Of a DNA stretch of 35,143 nucleotides, positions 32,120 through 35,143 are shown one piece after another. This DNA is from Fidelibacterota bacterium. Its GTDB lineage: Bacteria; Fidelibacterota; UBA8477. The notes beneath the pieces are model-generated. The model was not told where the DNA came from. It saw only the letters and a list, made by a program, of their open reading frames with translations, and did no database searches. Made by a program: the position numbers and the translations under genes. The stretch lies in assembly GCA_021734065.1 (NCBI GenBank), contig JAIPJQ010000013.1, forward strand, positions 1 through 35,143, given 5' to 3'. The first letter of the stretch is position 1, and each line of letters begins with the position of its first letter.

Positions 32120-33472
32120 ATGGCGCGCAAAATTATCATTATCGGGGGAGGTCAGGTGGGATTCTATCTGGCCAAGACCTTGTCTGAGGAGCACAACGAC
32201 ATCACCATCATAGACATTGACCCGCAAAAATGCAAGCGGGCGCGGGAGCATCTGGATGCCATGGTGATCGAGGGACACGGCGCTCAGAGCAAAATATTGG
32301 AGGAAGCCAATACGGCTGATGCTGATTTGTTCATTGCCGTGACACGTCTGGATGAGATTAATATCATCGCTTGCATGAAAGCCCGGCGCATCAATCCCAA
32401 GGTGCGAACCATTGCCCGGGTGCGCAGTGACGACTATGTGGGTCCGGATAATATTTTGAATTTGAAGACCGAAGGCATTGATAAGATCATTAATCCGGAG
32501 CGCACCGCTGCGTTGGAAATTCAGCAACTGGTACAGAATGCCATTGCCCAGGAAATTATGCCCTACGCGGACGGCCGCTTGTACATGGTGGCGCTCACTC
32601 CCACCGCTGAATGCGATTTGATGGACCATTCCCTGCGCGAGGTGGGTGAGATGTTTACCGAGTTACCCTTTCGTACGGTAGCCATTGACCGGGATGGCGA
32701 GACCATTATTCCCCAGGGCGACCATGTTTTCCATGAAGGGGATAAAATTTTTGTCATGTGTCGCCGGGAGCGGCTGGATGAGATGTACAAAATCTGCGGG
32801 TATCGGCGGGAAAAGAAAATTAATACGGTTATGATACTTGGTGCCGGCAAACTGGGACGACTGATCGTTCAGCATCTGCGGGATGATTTTAATGTGCGGC
32901 TGGTAGATAAAGACGAACGCCGGTTGGATGTGGCTTCCCGGGAGCTGCCGGATGTGTTACTCCTGGAGGGTGACGGGATGGATGTGGATTTTCTGGATTC
33001 GGAAGGCATTGAGGAGATTGATGCCTACATCGCCGTCACCAATGACGAAACCACCAACCTGTTTTCCGGTCTCATCGCCCGGCGTAAAGGGGTACGGAAA
33101 ATTATCGTCCACATCAATTCACCGGATTATATCCCCCTGGTGAAGGGGCTGGGGATTAACTCGGTGGTGAGTAAAAATCTCACCACGGTGGACGCCATTA
33201 TGCGCTATGTGTTACGGGGCAGGATTCATTCGGTCATGATGCTGGAAGGCATTGACACGGAGATTATTGAATTGTCACCATCTGGAAATAGCTCCATTGT
33301 GGGCAAAGCGCTGAAAGATCTGGATTTTCCAAAAGGTGCCGTGGTGGGTGCCGTCATTCATCCTGAGGGGGTGGAAATCGCCACGGGAAAAACCATCATG
33401 GGTCCCGACGACCGGGTATTGGTATTCACCCGTCCCAACAAGCTGGCCAATGTCGAAGCATTATTCAATTAG
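32120..33472 (+). CDS. trkA: Trk potassium transporter NAD-binding subunit TrkA
   Basis: TrkA is the peripheral regulatory subunit of Trk/Ktr K+ uptake; it binds nucleotides and gates TrkH from the cytoplasm. The 450-residue product is the double-domain form: Rossmann N1 with IIGGGQVGFYLA (8-13 core) and ID-IDPQ, a TrkA_C domain (about 140-225), a second Rossmann N2 with ILGAGKLGRLI (about 239-249) and a second TrkA_C (about 370-450). The stop lies 23 bases inside trkH, so the subunits are translated together. Confidence 0.95.
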   Translation: MARKIIIIGGGQVGFYLAKTLSEEHNDITIIDIDPQKCKRAREHLDAMVIEGHGAQSKILEEANTADADLFIAVTRLDEINIIACMKARRINPKVRTIARVRSDDYVGPDNILNLKTEGIDKIINPERTAALEIQQLVQNAIAQEIMPYADGRLYMVALTPTAECDLMDHSLREVGEMFTELPFRTVAIDRDGETIIPQGDHVFHEGDKIFVMCRRERLDEMYKICGYRREKKINTVMILGAGKLGRLIVQHLRDDFNVRLVDKDERRLDVASRELPDVLLLEGDGMDVDFLDSEGIEEIDAYIAVTNDETTNLFSGLIARRKGVRKIIVHINSPDYIPLVKGLGINSVVSKNLTTVDAIMRYVLRGRIHSVMMLEGIDTEIIELSPSGNSSIVGKALKDLDFPKGAVVGAVIHPEGVEIATGKTIMGPDDRVLVFTRPNKLANVEALFN

Positions 33473-34943
33473 ACCTCTGAGTCTGGTTCCGGTCCTCAAC
33501 ACCATTGGTGTGTTGATTGCCGTGATCGGTCTGTGTATGATCATCCCCTGGTTGGTGGCCTGGGGGTATGGTGATGGGGATGCGGATGCCATCGGCAAAG
33601 CGGCGATTATCACCTTCCTGTCCGGCGGGATAATGTTCCTTTTCACACGCCATCAGCATGAAATAACCAATCGCCAGGGTTTTGTGAGCGTAGCGGTAAG
33701 CTGGCTGGCGGCGTCACTGTTCGGGGCATTACCGCTCTATTTTGGGACGACGCTTTCTTACACGGATTCATTTTTTGAAATCATGTCCGGCTTCACCACT
33801 ACCGGAGCGTCCATCCTTACCGATATCGAATCCATGCCCCATGGTTTGCTGTTTTGGCGCAGCATGACCCAATGGCTTGGCGGAATGGGAATTATTGTCT
33901 TTACGGTAACCATCCTACCCCTTTTGGGACGCAGTGGCAGTACACTTTTTGCCGCGGAGGTACCGGGACCTGTGAATGACAAGCTCACCCCCCGAATCAG
34001 CGAGACCGCTAAGCTGTTGTGGGGCGTTTATGCACTCATCTCCTTATTTGAATTCCTACTGCTCTGGTTGGGGCCCATGGACTGGTTCGACGCTGTCTGC
34101 CACACCTTCACCACCATGGCTACCGGCGGGTTTTCCACAAAAAATGCCAGTATTGCCTACTACAATTCAGCCTATGTGGAATGGGTGATAACCATTTTTA
34201 TGGTCATAGCCGGAACCAATTTCGCGCTGCACTATTTTGGCATACGCGCGAAGTTTATGAAGTACTTGCGTAGTCGTGAGTGGCAATTCTGGATGCTGAT
34301 AATACTGGGATCCTGCCTGGTGATTTTTCTGGATTTTGCGTTTTCTGATTTTTACAAACAATCCGCACCTGCAGCCGCCGAATTTGCCAAAAGCCCGATT
34401 CGTTCCATTGCATTTCAGGTGGCCTCCATTGTGAGTACCACAGGATATGCTTCCCGGGATTTTGAGCAGTGGAGTTACCTGGCCCAATTCACACTGGTGA
34501 GTCTCATGCTGATTGGCGGTATGGCCGGCAGTACTGGTGGCGGAATCAAAGCGATTCGGGTGCTGGTATTCACCAAGATGGCCACGCTGGAAATTCGGCG
34601 TATGATCCATCCCCGGGGATTTTTCCCACTGAAATTGCACGGCCAACTGATTGAAATCGGAGCCATTCGAAACACAACGGCTTTTCTGCTGTTTTATGGT
34701 ATTATCTTCGGCGTGCTCTCGTTAGTCCTCACGTTCTTCGGTCGTGATTTGGTTACGGCCATGACAGCCACCATATCCATGCTTTCCAATATTGGTCCGG
34801 GTCTGGGGATGGTGGGGCCACTGGATAGTTACGCCTTTTTCACAAATCTGGAAAAATGGCTCCTGTCGCTGACCATGATGGCCGGACGACTGGAAATTCT
34901 TACCGTCATGGTCATTTTTAACCGCTATTTCTGGAGGTTTTAA
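33450..34943 (+). CDS. trkH: Trk potassium transporter membrane subunit TrkH
   Basis: The 497-residue product is a polytopic membrane protein of the TrkH/KtrB superfamily, with four pore loops whose glycine filters are visible: TTTGAS (about 116), MATGGFS (about 223), STTGYA (about 330) and SNIGPG (about 447). The helices between are strongly hydrophobic. The ATG at 33450 gives the short N-terminus expected before VLNTIGVLIAVIGLCM and overlaps trkA by 23 bases; a longer upstream frame through trkA is not used. No strong ribosome site is seen, consistent with translational coupling. Confidence 0.95.
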   Translation: MSKHYSIRPLSLVPVLNTIGVLIAVIGLCMIIPWLVAWGYGDGDADAIGKAAIITFLSGGIMFLFTRHQHEITNRQGFVSVAVSWLAASLFGALPLYFGTTLSYTDSFFEIMSGFTTTGASILTDIESMPHGLLFWRSMTQWLGGMGIIVFTVTILPLLGRSGSTLFAAEVPGPVNDKLTPRISETAKLLWGVYALISLFEFLLLWLGPMDWFDAVCHTFTTMATGGFSTKNASIAYYNSAYVEWVITIFMVIAGTNFALHYFGIRAKFMKYLRSREWQFWMLIILGSCLVIFLDFAFSDFYKQSAPAAAEFAKSPIRSIAFQVASIVSTTGYASRDFEQWSYLAQFTLVSLMLIGGMAGSTGGGIKAIRVLVFTKMATLEIRRMIHPRGFFPLKLHGQLIEIGAIRNTTAFLLFYGIIFGVLSLVLTFFGRDLVTAMTATISMLSNIGPGLGMVGPLDSYAFFTNLEKWLLSLTMMAGRLEILTVMVIFNRYFWRF

Positions 34944-34947
34944 AATT

Positions 34948-35143
34948 ATGGAACTGAAACTGGTACATCTGGAGCGTCAGGGTAATCTGGCGATTCTGAC
35001 ACTAACCCGGCCGGAGAAACTCAATGCCCTGAATCCCCAGATGCTGAATGACCTGGAAACGGCGCTCATTGAATTGAAGGCCGACCGGACGGTGCGGGTG
35101 GTCATTATCACCGGTGATGGCGAGAAGGCCTTTGTCGCCGGAG
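34948..35143 (+). CDS. Enoyl-CoA hydratase/isomerase family protein (3' truncated by the window)
   Basis: The first 65 residues are visible. They have LTRPEKLNALNPQML (crotonase N-terminal signature) and VVIITGDGEKAFVAG, the start of the oxyanion-hole loop. Crotonases act on acyl-CoA thioesters in fatty-acid and related pathways. GGAGG at 34933-34937, inside the end of trkH, precedes the ATG by ten bases. The catalytic glutamates lie beyond the window, so the exact reaction is open. Confidence 0.88.
   Translation, partial: MELKLVHLERQGNLAILTLTRPEKLNALNPQMLNDLETALIELKADRTVRVVIITGDGEKAFVAG

Noticed and set aside
33336-33449. An upstream extension of trkH
   Set aside because: It runs through the trkA coding end in another frame and encodes Trp/Pro-rich residues unlike any TrkH N-terminus.
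1-35143. CRISPR array, prophage, toxin-antitoxin pair or integrated element
   Set aside because: No regularly spaced repeats, integrase, transposase, phage structural gene or antitoxin-like pair was seen; the genes are syntenic-looking housekeeping genes.

Overview
The window looks like ordinary chromosome from a Gram-negative bacterium of the FCB superphylum (Bacteroidota, Ignavibacteria, Calditrichota, Marinimicrobia and relatives). The main evidence is two adjacent secreted proteins ending in a type IX secretion sorting domain of the 'YPNPFNP-T-IRY' kind, a GWxTD protein, a predicted outer-membrane barrel, a cohesin-type lipoprotein and a deoxynucleoside kinase coupled to folB-folK. A marine or subsurface candidate lineage such as Marinimicrobia fits best, but only the superphylum is well supported. 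Nearly all genes are on the + strand and tightly packed, often with 4-base ATGA overlaps; only mpaA is on the - strand. There is no sign of phage, transposase, CRISPR or a defence island.

Layout. 1-3345: two T9SS cargo proteins, the first cut by the window edge. 3346-5989: a looser zone with murein tripeptide amidase (mpaA, -), a secreted MsrB-MsrA fusion, and three intergenic stretches filled with dispersed palindromic repeats and a degenerate hexamer tract. 5990-8500: a membrane-bound hybrid histidine kinase with its own receiver. 8611-10376: folB-folK-deoxynucleoside kinase plus a small membrane protein. 10435-14076: a zinc-lobe oxidoreductase, a thioredoxin-like [2Fe-2S] ferredoxin, an RsbW-like anti-sigma kinase, an outer-membrane barrel, rsmE and a HIT hydrolase. 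14128-20892: smc, a GWxTD protein, an atypical ROK kinase and comF. 21050-24766: glycolytic block fba-pgk-tpiA, then secG and tRNA-Leu(GAG), closed by a clear terminator. 25041-31018: a TPR protein, a striking perfect 20-bp inverted repeat, then acpS-nnrDE-vanZ-recN and a cohesin lipoprotein. 31081-35143: L-threonine aldolase, trkA-trkH potassium uptake, and the start of an enoyl-CoA hydratase.

Most of this is housekeeping: folate and nucleotide salvage, lower glycolysis, chromosome segregation and repair, cofactor repair, cell-wall recycling and K+ uptake. I found no convincing new multi-gene system. The items most worth a second look are non-coding (the 26345-26390 inverted repeat, the nested cloverleaf-like repeat at 5571-5700, the hairpin-rich 5701-5860 segment) and one enzyme that has lost its family's sugar and zinc signature (the ROK protein at 19194-20081).
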